This document shows positions 31,215 to 43,934 of a DNA stretch of 64,000 nt, one piece after another. The position numbers were made by a program, and so were the translations under genes. The notes under the pieces are model-generated. The model was not told the origin of the DNA, searched no databases, and was given only the letters and a program-made list of their open reading frames with translations. Numbering within the stretch: position 1 is the first letter of the stretch; every line of letters starts with the position of its first letter. Origin of the DNA: Anolis sagrei (Eukaryota > Chordata > Lepidosauria > Squamata > Anolidae); NCBI RefSeq assembly GCF_037176765.1, contig NC_090022.1, forward strand, positions 84,907,391 through 84,971,390, in the 5' to 3' direction.

Positions 31215-32250
31215 AGAGATTCACTTTGTGCTGGATGCGGTTGCACCCCCTCCTAAATACACAGGTTTGCAGCTTGCATGTTTAAAGCATGGAAGCTCAG
31301 GTCTCAGCAGTGTCCAGGAGAATGTTTACACAGTCAAGCTTTGTGTGCTAGCGGTGCCCTTTCTTGGTGACTCTGGACCTGGCCACGATGACATACACCT
31401 TAGTTACATTTTGTTTGCATTACTAAAACATGCTCTGCGTGGGGCTGCCTTTGAAGAGTATTTGGAAATTTCAGTTGACCCAAAGAACTGCAGCCAGATC
31501 ATTAGTTGAGGCTGGTTAGAAGGAAAACATGACTCCCTTGTTGTAACTGCTTCCCTGGCTGCCAGTCTGTTTTGGGGAACAAGATTTTTAAGGTTTGAAA
31601 AATCAAATTCAGGAGGTGCTGTGGCTTTTACTTCCAATATACTTTGAATAGGTTATAACGGTTTTTAACTATGCTTTTTAATACTGTTTATATTTAATTC
31701 TGTCTTAATGTTGCATATTTGTATATTTTAAATTGTGTACGAATGCTTTTATGTTAAGCCATTTTGAGTCCCCTTCAGGTGAGATGAAAATAATAATAAT
31801 AATAATAATAATAATAATTCAAAGTGCTGTTAATGACATGTAAAGCCCTATATGGCTCAGATCCAATTTGCCTGAAGGACCACATTTTCTCACATCAGCC
31901 TGACCAATGTTTTGAGATATTCTGGAGAGGTCCTTTTTTCTGTCCAACTACCATCACAGGTACATCTGGTAGAAACATGAAATAATCTTCTCCCTTCTGA
32001 TGAAAATTAAATGGACATCCTCTTTGCTATCTTTCTGTCTGCAGATTAAGATTTTGTGAGACCCGTGAGGTCTGATGGTTTAAGGAGAATAGGCCAAAAA
32101 ATCACGGTACCTGACAGCAAGTCCAAACACGGAACTGTCAGTCCCGGTAAATGCTGCCCCGGCATCCTGATACGTTCATTTGTAGCAGATTTTAGAAATC
32201 TACAAGCTGGACCAGGGACATCTGCCTTAAGTTTACTTTTAATGTTTTTT
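31215..32250 (+). mobile_element. L2/CR1-type LINE, 3' coding part, split by a second LINE
   Basis: 31220-31575 encodes the non-RT C-terminal part (for example HDDIHLSYILFALLKHALRG). The same reading resumes at 31819 ('aattcaaagtgctgttaatg', then KALYGSDPICLKD). The 240 bp between is another LINE tail ending in (AATAAT)n. The right boundary is uncertain. Confidence 0.65.
31579..31818 (+). mobile_element. LINE 3' tail inserted in a LINE
   Basis: It has 'aagccattttgagtcccctt' and a terminal (AATAAT)n run, hallmarks of L2/CR1-type tails, and interrupts the coding part of the older LINE around it. Confidence 0.6.
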
Positions 32251-32259
32251 AATTGACTC

Positions 32260-34225
32260 TCTGAGATGTGCTGGACTTTATAAGTGCTGATGCAGATATC
32301 TGAATGTGCACAGAAGCAGATTTCTTGTCATCTCTCCTCACCCTCCTGTTGCATTTCCTTTTTTCCCCTGTTGAACCCTGTTTTCCCTTGGGGTCACTTG
32401 CCTACCATGCTGGTGCCCACTGTGTAAATTGAAACTGTTTTTAATTTCATAAACATCAGAATAAAGAAATGCTTGCAGAGAGTTTAATGGGAATTGCTTT
32501 CCATTTGTGCTTCCATTTAGCCACCTGTATGTTTATGGCTCCATTTGTTTACAGCCCTCATCAGCTGTTTCAGGATTTTAAAATGCAAACATGTGCTGGA
32601 GCAGTGCACAAGAGCCTATAGGGACGAAGTCACATGTTTTCCTTAAGCGTAGGGTGATACAGTGATGTAGGGTGATACAGTCATGTAAATATTTAAATTT
32701 TCCAGCTGTAATCTGATTTTAAGCTCGCCTTTTTAACTCGTGTTTTTCAGCTGTTAATGCGATTCAGCTTGCATTTTCGGCAGATGTCATTTAGTCACCC
32801 CACCCCCTTTTATCTGGGTTTCTTCCATATTTTAAGGCCTGAATAGAAGGGCCCTGAGCCACACAGGACAAGTGCTTGATGGCTGCTGGAAGAAAAAGAG
32901 GAACTGTTTGGAGAATATGGAGAGAGTGTGTGCATGTGTGCCTGTTCGTATATCTCCCTCTGTTCATAGCAAACTAGGGACCACAGGCATGTGATGATGA
33001 GATGGTGCGGAAATGTATGTTTCCCAAGATAATGTGGGGATTTTCAGAGGAGCTGTTAGATAGATAAGGGGGTCAAAATAAGGCAGCAAAACAGTCAGAT
33101 GACTTAATGGTGTAATGCTGACCATTTCAGTAATCCCTGGAGTATCAGCACAGGCCTTTCAGCTGAGTCCAGGCATTTGAACAACTGAATGTTTGAATCT
33201 AAATTAGAAAGTAAACAAAGGGTTTACTTTTTGATGTATTATTTAAATACCCCAGGACATATTTTGCCACACATACCCTATCCTGACTTTGCTGTCAATG
33301 TACTGTTAGAGTTATTTCATATTATTCTGTCACTTGGTACACTGCTGTAATACATTTGGCAATCTGCAGCCCTTAAACGACAATTATGGAAAATATTGAA
33401 ACTATTTGAGTGGTTCTCCCCGCAACAGAGTAATCAGATTGACAAGGAAGAAGCTGAACAACAGCCAGTCCAATATCTAGCATACACATACAGGATATGT
33501 ATGTAGAGAAAGGAAGCAAGCTTAGTCTTCTTGATAATACATGCACACACATGCATACATTCATACAGGTTGACACCTGACAGGTTACCCACAAGGGAAT
33601 CTAGTTAATATCAAAGAAAACAAATCTTGATCAGTTTGGGGATGTTCAGCTTTGATAGCCCTCTATTGTAGGCTAAATCCTCTACCAAAATGGAGTTCTT
33701 CTTTCAGAAATGGAAAAAGGTCATCTTCCTAAGTATTTCACCCCAAAAAACTCAAGTTCCAAACCTACACATTGAATATAGCTCTGCGCCATCCTTCAGA
33801 GGGAAATTGCCTTTCTTGGAGACATCAAGTAACAACAATTCTCAAAATAAAATGAGCTGAGGCTCATAACAATGAACATGGTCAAATGTAGCTCCTTTGG
33901 GGTAAATCATTTACTAAACTCATAGGTGAGGATGGTGAAACTGAATCTTTCCTTCAAGATCTCAAAACACAGGTTGGCTCGTAAAAGCACAAGCATATCG
34001 AAGATGTAATCAAAACATCAGCTATTATTATAGATTCCCTCCCCAAGGAATTTATTGTCAGACAATATTAGCACTTGTAAAATTCCACTCTTCACAAATG
34101 GCTTCTCTCATTCTATGTGGTTTTAACTTCTTGTAATTTGCTATGTAGTTGGCTTCAATGTATGAAGATCCTATGTACGACACACTTTCAAGAGGCTGGA
34201 TCCTTTTGCTCAGAGATGCAATGAG
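32260..34225. other. Gene-free stretch without recognised repeats
   Basis: I see no exon, RNA gene or named repeat. A 20-bp tandem duplicate (gtagggtgatacagt) lies near 32650-32690. Possibly unique, slowly changing sequence. Confidence 0.4.
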
Positions 34226-34320
34226 GAATTTAACAATTTATTTATTCATTCATTTATTTGCAATATTTGTATATCACCCTTCTCAACCCCGAAGGGGACT
34301 CAAGGGAGTTCACAACTACT
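34226..34320 (-). repeat. LINE tail, antisense
   Basis: 'atttgtatatcacccttctc' and 'aaggggactcaagggagtt' are the antisense L2/CR1-type tail. A hAT-type fragment ('gaactcccagaaaactag') follows to about 34660. Confidence 0.6.
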
Positions 34321-35309
34321 TTGAACTTGAACTCCCAGAAAACTAGTCATTAGAAGACTGTACCTCCCACAATCCCTATCAGCTGAACTATAGCTCTTAA
34401 TACCTCAAACTAAATGATATTACATGTGCACTAACTAGTGGGGAGAGGACAAAGCTTATGCCGATGTGGCAAACACCACCCCCACTGAAAAAAATAATTT
34501 TGAAATACAGCCTGCTATAGATGGACTGTGATTTGTAGACTGTAGTCTTCCAGCTGTTTTGGACATCAGCTCCCCAAAGCCTCATTTGCCTTGGCTAATG
34601 ATCAGCAATTCCGGGAAGTCCAAATCACCTGGAAGTTCAGAGTCTGGGAATCACTGAACTAGATCTCTATAATCTCGACTTCTTTTGAGATAAAATACCA
34701 GGTCTTTCTATAGTATGTGTATTTGAATTACACTTTGGTGCTCAAGCATTTAGACAAATTTGTACTATGATATTAAATAACATTTCCATTTGGATTGGAG
34801 AAATGAGTAATGCATGCTATCACTTAAAAGAGGATCAGAAAGCATCCTTTACGTCAATGCCAGTTGAGATACAAATAAGATAATAATGCGCTGTTCTGTG
34901 ATTTATTCTGAACCTGACTCTAAGAAGCTTTTTTTTTTTTTTTTGGTAATCTGCTGCAAAAACACAATCTTCTGCCATGATAACAAAACAAGTTGACCTC
35001 TGAGAACATGTAATTTCCCAGAGTGGAATCTAATCTTGTGAATGGCACCAGGTAAAGGACTCTAGCTGTGTTCTTGGCAGGTGCTGTTGGCATAATTAAG
35101 GCAGCTGTGTTTTATAAGTAGGCTTATTCATGTAATCCTTTTTCTCCTCAATAACTCCTGTTGAGGAACCAGGATTATACAAATCTGGCATCAACAATAG
35201 TGACAGGATGGAAAGGGAGGGTCAAGGGTAGGAATGAGAGGAAAGGATGGCTTTTTCAAAATTATACTTCATTGTTGCTTTCCTTTAAAAACTATTGACT
35301 GAAGAATAA

Positions 35310-35634
35310 TAGAAACTATAGTGAAACTGGTAGCCATATAAGTAGAATGCACCTCTAGATAAAAAAACCCCTCTAAAATCAGAAAAGTAAATAAAGAACA
35401 ACACTGAATAAACAGGGGAATTCTAGACAAGAATCAATCAGGGTCAGCTATCACCTCCCAACAAAGGATTCCGTCCAGGCAGCAACCAGCCAAGCTTTAA
35501 AGCTGCAAGGCCATTAAATGCTAATCAAGCTGGCCAATTGCAACATCCACACTTGCCTCGACAGACAAGAGTTCTTTTTCTCACCCTGGACATTTGACAG
35601 ATATATAAGCCCCACTTGCCTGGGGCTTATATAT
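35310..35634 (+). mobile_element. Penelope-like element, 3' region, ending in a hairpin
   Basis: 'gtaaataaagaacaacactg', 'cctcccaacaaaggattcc' and 'agacaagagttcttt' follow the order of the squamate repeat whose later part is seen at 38005-38222. It stops at a 13-bp inverted repeat (35601-35613 / 35622-35634). Confidence 0.55.
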
Positions 35635-35720
35635 GTCAACAATATCGAAAGCTGCTGAGAGGTCCAAGAGAACCAACAATTATAATTATATGTCCAGCCA
35701 TCACCACTTTCTCCTGTGAT
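35633..35720 (-). repeat. LINE reverse-transcriptase fragment, antisense (L2-type)
   Basis: On the minus strand it reads VLLDLSAAFD, the conserved RT block of L2/CR1-clade LINEs, directly abutting the Penelope-like copy. Confidence 0.65.
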
Positions 35721-36174
35721 GTTAAAAAGACTTTGTATACATTGATAATTCATAAACCACTTCCTGACTTATTTTAAAATATGCTTTGTCAGAAGACTGT
35801 TATTCTTCCAGACCTTGCACAACCTCTGGTATTTTTAAAAAAACCCATGCATATTTCTCAATAGTACTTTTTTTTTCTTTTGCAATATCCAAAACAATTG
35901 AATATGTGTATATCTTCAGTTAAACATATTGGCTGTGGTCCTGCGTGGGACATGCAGTCACAATGTCATGTACCACATCAGCTGTAATATAGTGCCACAA
36001 TTATAAATGAGAAAACAAAAGTTAAGGGATTATAAATCTAATATATTTCAAAATCCATTGTGATGTTATAACATTGTAGCTGCAGTTTCTCAAGTTGCTC
36101 CTGACACGACAAAAAAAGAAAAGAAAAAGAAAAAAAGCTGCAGTTATAATGCTGGAACTACCTAAGAAGACACC

Positions 36175-36755
36175 AGCTTTAACTGTAGCCATATAGGGCT
36201 CTGTAGGTCATAGCCAATGATTTGAATTGAACTCCATACAGAGCTGCAGCCAGAGGAGTAGCAAGGGATGTGTAGCAAGCCCTATATGGTTCTGGCCCAG
36301 CTTACTTGTCCGAACGCATCTCCCTCTACATCCCGTCTCACAGTTTAAGGTCATCCAGGAAGGCCTTGCTCTCGCTCCTGCCAGTGTCACAAATACGTCT
36401 GGCGGGGACAAGAGACAGGGCCTTCTCGGCTGTGGCCCCCCGCCTGAGGTAAGATCGGCTCCATCCCTCCTGTCATTTAGGAAGAAATTGAAGTCATAGT
36501 TCTGGGATCAGGCTTTTGGACAACAGACATAGATAGCACTTTGGACATGGAATTGGATATGGAAGAGACTGGAATGATGTTATGGCTATTAATATTGTTT
36601 TTACTGTTTTAATGAATGTTTTACTTATTGTTTTAATTGTTATTATATTGCTGTGTTATATGTAGTGGCATCGAATTGCTTCCAAATGTAAGCCGTCCTG
36701 ACTCCTGAGAAGGAACGGGATAGAAATACTGGAAATAAAATAAATAAATATGATT
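36175..36755 (+). mobile_element. L2/CR1-type LINE 3' end
   Basis: It encodes PPEVRSAPSLLSFRKKLKS, the usual C-terminus, then a 3' UTR ending in AATAAATA repeats. A short antisense piece of a similar LINE adjoins it at 36180-36250. Confidence 0.75.
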
Positions 36756-38004
36756 TAAGTAGCTGTTTTCTTGTTTGCTCTAGGAGTGGTTTTGTTTGTC
36801 CTTTTGTTATTGTGGAAAAGCGGAGGATTTTCTTCTATATACATCTGGTAACAGCAGCCTCCAATACACCCATGGGGCCTATTTTTTCCCTTCATGTATG
36901 GGGGAAAGGAGCAGATCGAAATGAGGGGTGTATGTGAATGGACTTGGAGGTTTACAAGATGAAAAATGCCTCCACTACCAAATGCACCTCAAGAGGCAGT
37001 TGAGTTGGCCCTGGGTTCTTCCACAACCCACGGTAAGCTCACTTTGCAGAACTTGTTCTCAGAGGAAGAATTTGACCAGAATTTGCTTTCAATAACCTAC
37101 AATTTGAGGTTCTGTAAAATAACATACATTGCCTCTGTGGTTGAATTCCTTTACTGAGAGCTGAAAGATCAATTATTGTTGCTAGAAGCAAACATTAAAT
37201 CTGTCAGAGCCTCTGACTGATATGGTTATGAAAAATGGCTCAAGTTACATGAAAAAGTGATGAAAAAGCAGGCTCTCTGATCTGTTTTTCTGAGAATTCT
37301 CTCTGGAGGAAGGATAAGGGAGGTCTGGCAAGATAAAAGGAGCTGTCTTGTTTTGCAAGACAGAATATGGAATAGTGCCCATAAACAAATTCGACTAAGC
37401 CTCCCTCTGAAGCTGTGCTTGAAGCTCAGGGGAAAGCTAGATTTTATTCTCTCTTAACACTTTGAAAAACATAGAGAACTGCAGCGAACTGAAATCTGCT
37501 ACAGTAAATCATATAGGATTTTTGTCTAATGCTGTGGATTATTTCTAGTGTCTATCGATATAAAATGTTTATCCTGAGAGAAAATGTTGCCCGCTAAGTG
37601 AGGACAACCTGTTTATCGAAGTGGTTTAAGGTACCAGAAGCAAGATGAATGAGGAGTCAAGTCGATGTGTTCGATCAGAATTCTACATCCCTCAAGATCG
37701 GTGCCATATTTGTGACATATTATTACCATCATATTTGCGTCCTGTTGTGTCCTGTTAGCTAGCAGAGCAGATTTCTATCATTTGACACTGCTGCTCGCTT
37801 TTAATGTAGGCTTGATGGTATTTGGCCAGGAAACATTACACAGTTAACAGATTTATTAGTACGTAGCTGGTGTAGAGTCTCAGCCACTGTTTCCTAGCAC
37901 TAGATCATCAACCAATGGCTCATGGATCATCACTGATTGATAGAGTATCACTTAGAGTAGCTCTGACATAAAAGATAAGGCAAACGAAAAGATGTCTTGT
38001 GGCA

Positions 38005-38222
38005 CTTTTCATGTATAACCCAGTTGCAGCATTCACACTTACCTCAAGCAGACAAGAATTCTTTCTCCTACCCTGGACATTTCACAGATATAAGCCCCAC
38101 TTGCCTGGTTTCCAACAGACCTCACAACCTCTGAGGATGCCTGCCATAAATGCAGGCGAAACGTCAGAAGAGAATGCTTCTGGAACATGGCCATACAGCC
38201 TGGAAAACTCACAGCAACTCAA
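38005..38222 (+). mobile_element. Penelope-like element with hammerhead-like core
   Basis: It runs from 'gcagcattcacacttacctc' to 'gccatacagcctgg' and 'actcacagcaact'. CTGAGGA begins at 38131 and GAAACGTC ends at 38165, with stem GCCTGC/GCAGGC between. It interrupts another repeat ('gtcttgtggcac' left, 'cctaagctttcatgtatta' right). Confidence 0.6.
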
Positions 38223-38464
38223 TAACCAATTTATTTCAGCCTAAGCTTTCATGTATTACAGCAAACGTCTTCCGATGTACAGAATGGGTTTTAGCCTTCA
38301 CAAGTTTTTGCTGAGATAAATAGATTAGTCTTTGAAGTGCCAATTTCTTTTTATACTGAGCCCTGCCACATGCACAATGGAGGACCTTCTTATAGTAACA
38401 CCAGAGGCACTCCAAGTGGCCAGCTACTGGTCAAAGGGCATTTAATCAACTACCAAGCTTACAA

Positions 38465-38565
38465 ATTTTGTGTTTTGTTTGTTTGTTTGTTTGTTTGTTT
38501 GTTTGTATGTTTGTTAAAAAATGCAATGCAACTGTTTGGTCTGCCCCTGACATGATAAATAAAAA
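38465..38565 (+). repeat. Retroposon 3' tail with (TTTG)n
   Basis: Same unit as at 1-95, with a longer (GTTT)n run and 'cctgacatgataaataaa'. Confidence 0.6.
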
Positions 38566-39114
38566 TATACTGAAACAAAAAGGGCCATCTCTAAGAAAAC
38601 TGCATTAAAATATACTCGGACAGTATTTGCTTGGTTTTACCTGGTTTTAGTTACGCAGGTACTAGTCCATGCAGTATCTTATGTAGTATTTAAGGGAGTA
38701 TCTCACCATTTATATATATAGTATTTCAATGATTTATATAGGATTTTAATTGAATATTTTATATTGCATTTTAAAATCTGGTTTTCATGTATTTATTTGT
38801 TTGCTTTATATGTGAAAGACCTATGGTCTATGCATCAAATAAACTTGAACTTGAATTTAAAATATACTTCTATTCTAAAGGGAGCCTTCAGCATCCCTGC
38901 ACCAAAATAAGCACAGACCCTTTAGTAACAACTCATCAACACTTAGTACTACCCAGTGCTCAACTCTCTAACACTAAGGAAGTATTGTTCATAAATCATG
39001 AAATTTATTATAAGGGTTTTAATCAATATTTAATTCTATTTTAGCATTTGTATATGTTTAGGTTTAAAATTAGATTGCATTGGTTTTATTGTAAGCTGCT
39101 TTCAGTGTCTTTTT

Positions 39115-39575
39115 AGATAGAAACGAGGAGGAGGGACGAGGAGCAGGGCCTTATCAGTGGTGGCCCCTCACCTGTGGAACTCACTCCTGGGGGAAATTAG
39201 GGCATCAACATCCCTCCTCTCCTTCAGGAGGAAAGTAAAGACGTGGTTGTGGGACCAGGCCTTTGGGCAATCTGACAACTAGATAAGGACAATCAGACAA
39301 TTAGGACTGACAGGACTGGCAATGTGGAATTGGAATTTGGACTATGAGATAGCGAATGCTGACCGTCAATGAGGAGTAATTGGGTTTGTATTGGTTTTAT
39401 TGGTTTTACTGTTGTAATGCAGGGACTGTGGTTTAATTGTTAATTGCTGCTATTTGTTTACTACTGTTATGTGATGCTGGCATCGAATTGTGCCTTTGTA
39501 AGCTGCCCTGAGTCCCCTTCGGGGTGAGAAGGGCGGGGTAAAAGTAACCGAAATAAATAAATAAATAGAAAAAGC
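39115..39575 (+). mobile_element. L2/CR1-type LINE 3' end
   Basis: The C-terminal coding remnant ('tggaactcactcctgg') is followed by a tail with 'taagctgccctgagtcccct' and (AATA)n. A good example of the tail seen antisense elsewhere. Confidence 0.75.
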
Positions 39576-40209
39576 AGGGTGCAAACAACAGCAACAACTC
39601 TGTTTGAGTCAAGGAATGTGAATGATGATGTAGCCCCATTTTTGGCAGTTGGGGCAGCTATCCAGCAGTTTTTCAAGTTATGCTCATATCATATAGATCA
39701 TGGTATTCTACATGCAAGAAGAAGGCATGTATAAATAAATTATATTATAGCTCATGGCAGGGGAGGAACTGCTTAGAGTAGCAACTATGATGCTTTTAGG
39801 GGGGAAAGTCGCATCTCTTAGTACAAACAAAAGCAGGAGGAAAAATCCATACCACACCAGCCACTATCATTTGATTGCATACTTTTTATTCCATACATTA
39901 GTTTTTTCACAATTTAGGTAACAGTGATGTAGCAGACGGGGAAAACACACAACTACAAATCTATGCCTTTTTTGAGTCAGAATGATGACATCAACTGCCA
40001 AAGTGCCACAGTGACTGATGGATCATCTTTGCTCTGGCATGTGAAGGAAGTGATAACAATGACTGAGCTTCTATGTAGCACACATAGCTAGGATGTTGCT
40101 GTTCTGCTCTGTCTTCTGATCCTATTCCATAAAACTCCCCTTGAAAGCTTAGCAGCTGTACTGAGAAAAGGAATCCTATGCACTGGTGAGCGGTGTTCTG
40201 GTGCATGAT

Positions 40210-40640
40210 GCTTATTTATTATTTATTTATTTGCGATATTTGTATACCGCCTTTCTCAACTCCGAAGGGGACTCAGGGTGGTTTACAGTGTTAGCAACAA
40301 TTCGATGCAATTGATACAATACAGCATAAAACATCAAATTGACCCTCTCCTGATAAAACTTTAAACGTTATTAAATACAGCACATAAAATCACATATCAC
40401 ACAAAGACATAGCCATTGTTCCTAAACAGTCCTGCATCATTGCATTTTCAACGTTCGCTTTAACTTTAAATATTCCTATGATGGGCCAAATGCTTGGTTC
40501 CACAACCAGGTCTTTAGCTGTCTCCTAAAGGTCAGGAGGGAGGGGGCCAACCAGCCTCCTTCTACCTGTGAGCTGTGATATAGTGGGCAAAAGGGATTCT
40601 CTAGGGATTCTCTAGGGATTCTCCTTCCAATTCCTGGTTA
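40210..40640 (-). mobile_element. LINE 3' end, antisense
   Basis: It opens with (TTTA)n and 'tttgtataccgcctttctca', then 'aaggggactcagggtggtt', and extends into the coding C-terminus ('aaccaggtctttagctgtct'). A triplicated 'tctctaggga' lies at 40590-40620. Confidence 0.7.
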
Positions 40641-41729
40641 CTGGTGGGAGGGGGGCTGAATGTGCCACCCTTCAGCACCTTGCTCAGGAGTGTCACATCA
40701 CTCCTTTACTTGATATGGCTACCTGTCTTTTAAGATGGATTTGGGGAATATTTATAGTAATCCAAAAATTAGAATGCAAAACAGTTATGAGGTCCAATGC
40801 CTAGTTTATCATGTTTAACAGGATGCCAACCAATTAGCATTAAGGAAGACTGGAAATAAGATCAAATGGAGGATAAATGGACACCTCTTTCCTTTCTTTG
40901 ATGGAGTTTCTTCTTCACGCTTATAGTATAAATAGTGAGTTTTTCCTGGTTTGTTTCCATTTGTATTGTAAAAGGAGCATTTAATATAGGTGATTTTTAA
41001 AACAATTTCTGTGTGTTTTGTGCAAGTTGAGCCTATGCTATCTAAGATCAATACCACTGACTTAAATAATGTTTACTCCCAAGTAAATATGTAGAGGACT
41101 GCAGTCATATCCAGTAAGCTTAACTGTACAGTTTTATTAGTATTATTTCAAAGATGCCTGTGTTTGAACATGGCATGTGTTAATTAACCTTAAAGGAATG
41201 TACTACTAGAAAACAACACAGCAGGGGTGAAGCTTGGAGTCCTGGTGGTGATTAAGCTAGAGCTCAACACAAAATAGATCAAATTAAACTTTTCCCATGA
41301 CTGTGATAGGAACACAGCTCCTTCTTTTGGTGGTTATGACTTGAGCTTGCTCAGTGAATTTTCAACAGCTGCACTGGGGAATTTTTGGAGGGCTATTTAC
41401 TGGATGTGAACACAAATTACTTCCATTGTGTAATTTCTTTTCAAATCTGTGAGCTTTAAGTTTACAAAACAATACCCAAACCAAATGAGTCAGTCAGAGT
41501 GGATCAGTTACTGATATTACACATTCAGGCAAGTACATATCTTATGCCATCTTAATCAGCAAACTTTTCTGGTGAAGGAATGACTTCAGACAGTCATAAA
41601 ACTATTTCGCCTCTTTCTAACATGTAAGAAAAACCTAATAGACTACAGTTTGTTGCTTAAATGATGTTTAATAGAGAGGATAAAACTACTGGATGTTTCC
41701 ATTTGGAAAAGAGTGTATTGTCCTGTGTT

Positions 41730-42560
41730 TAATAATAAATCAATAATTTTTTACCCTGCCACCATCTCCCAGAGAGACTTGGGGTGGCTCACAAAGCACT
41801 CAAAGGTGCAAACATCCAAAATACAAAAACTGCAGTAACAATAACATGAAACAATAACAGTCAACATAAATATCTCCCTACACAAAGCCCCCTGGTTAAA
41901 ACCAATAAAATACAGCAATATCTGCAGGTATGAAACAACAATAATCAATCTCAGTCATGTAAAGTTCTTGGTGAAATCTATGGGTCCTCACGTATATTCA
42001 TTAAAGGAATCTAAATATGGCCGAAGGCTTGCCGATAAAACCATGCCTTCAATTGTGTACGGAAGGCTTGAAGAGTGTCTGATCTCCCTCGGGAGGGCAT
42101 TCCAAAGACGGGGGGGGGGGGGGGGCACTACTGAGAAGGCCCTCTCTCTCGTCCCCACCAATTGCACCTGAGACTGAGGTGGGACCAAGAGGAGGGCTAC
42201 CCTTGGGGAAGTTAGTAATCTGGCCACCAACCTTTGTACTGAGCCATCTTCAAAGGCAGGCCTATGTAGAGTGCACTGCAGTAGTCCATTCTAGATGTAA
42301 CTAAGACATGGACCACTGTGGCCAAATCAGGCTTTTTGAGATATGGTCGCATCTGGCACACAAAGCCATCACCGACATGTGAATTGCAAGTGTCAGCACT
42401 GAGTCCAGGAGGACCCCAGACTGCAGACCTGTGTCTTCAAGGGGAGTGTAACCCCGTTGAACACAGGTTGCTACCATATACTCTGATCAGCCCCATGACT
42501 GACCAGAAAGATTTCTGTCTTGTCTGAATTAAGCTTCAGTTTGTTGTCCCTCATCCAGTA
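41730..42560 (-). mobile_element. L2/CR1-type LINE, antisense, long 3' part
   Basis: On the minus strand it encodes PRLWNALPREIRHSSSLPYT, the conserved LINE C-terminus, with about 400 bp of upstream coding remnant. It holds a 16-G tract. Confidence 0.75.
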
Positions 42561-43899
42561 ATTATTTTGAATTAGTTTTGTTCTGGGTGTTTTTAAAGGT
42601 AATTAAGAACCTACATTTTGAGATTATTTGTGATTTTCAATTTTAAGCGATCTTGCGGCCTCCACTAACCTTCTCATTCCCCCACCTAATGGGAAACAGG
42701 CAAAGGGACAGATTGCTCTTATAGAGACCTGAAGTTATCATTCTGGGAAAGGTTTTGAAATTAGCCTTGAACTTATCCAGGGTTTTGCAGTATTACAAAG
42801 GTTGCCCATGTGACTGCAAAGCAGAAATTTCTACAAAACAGACATTTCTATCTGCTCCAGGCTACCCATAGGGTGCAGATAACCTATGCCGCTTTATTGG
42901 AGAGGAGTGTCTTTGGGAACTTGAATCTGCTACGATCTGGGCCATAAGAATCCCTCCTAGAAAAACTACAACGCTAAATCATTTAAAAAAAAGTAGTTTG
43001 TTTGTTTTAGCTAAAATAAAGCACTTAGAAACTTCTGAAGGTCAGATGTGCCTGCTTGGTTGGCAATAAAGGGCTTCCTGGAGATGGGTGGGGAAACCCC
43101 AGGCTATGTCCACAGGGATTACTGAAATGCTAAACCTATAACTCATTACAATATCTTCAACCAAGTAGAAACGATGTCATTCTCTCTAGGAAGAGGTCAA
43201 ACAGGACTGACAGCCAATAATCATATATAATTGTCTATAAAAGAAAAAAAATGACAAGGCAATGTGCCATTCTTGTTTTGTTATGAGAAATTGCAGGTCT
43301 CTTTACATAAAGCCCTTGCAGTCCTTGCTGCCAAGCATCAATGACATCAGAAGAGGGGAAGCCCTTCCCAGGGCCAAACAAACATCAGAGCTGATCTGTC
43401 CCACTTTGCGTAACAAGGGCCATTTTACAGGAAATACAGATAAATACAATCTACTTAAGCTAAAATTCCTCCCTTCAGCTCATTTCTTGATTTCTCTCCA
43501 TGTATTCTGCAGCCTTTGTTTTTAAAACTGTGTGTTTTTCAAAGATTCTGAAGTGTGTGTCCAAGTGCTCATTCACATAAATGCACAAATGTAAGCAGGT
43601 ACAGTTCAAAGGTGTTATATTGTTTATGAAAGTGCCTCAGATGCAAATGAATTCATCTCAGTACTGAGGATCTTTCTGCAGCAGCTCAAATTCTTGAGGC
43701 CAGCTGCTCTTAACATTGAACGGCAGACTGATTCTTCCTGTATTAGAAACAACTGCACAAAAAAGCATCTACCTCTTGAAAAATGTCTGCTTAATATCAG
43801 CCTGGATCTATATAGATAAGAAAAATAAATTAGAACTCAATAAGTGGAGGAATCCAATGTTATCAGTGCCATTGACTGAGAGAAAGGACAGCTACTCAC

Positions 43900-43934
43900 A
43901 AAGGGCCGTCCGTTGATACTATGGACGGCCCTTT
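43900..43934. repeat. Perfect 12-bp GC-rich hairpin
   Basis: AAAGGGCCGTCC (43900-43911) and GGACGGCCCTTT (43923-43934) flank an 11-nt loop. It does not belong to a recognised element. Confidence 0.85.
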
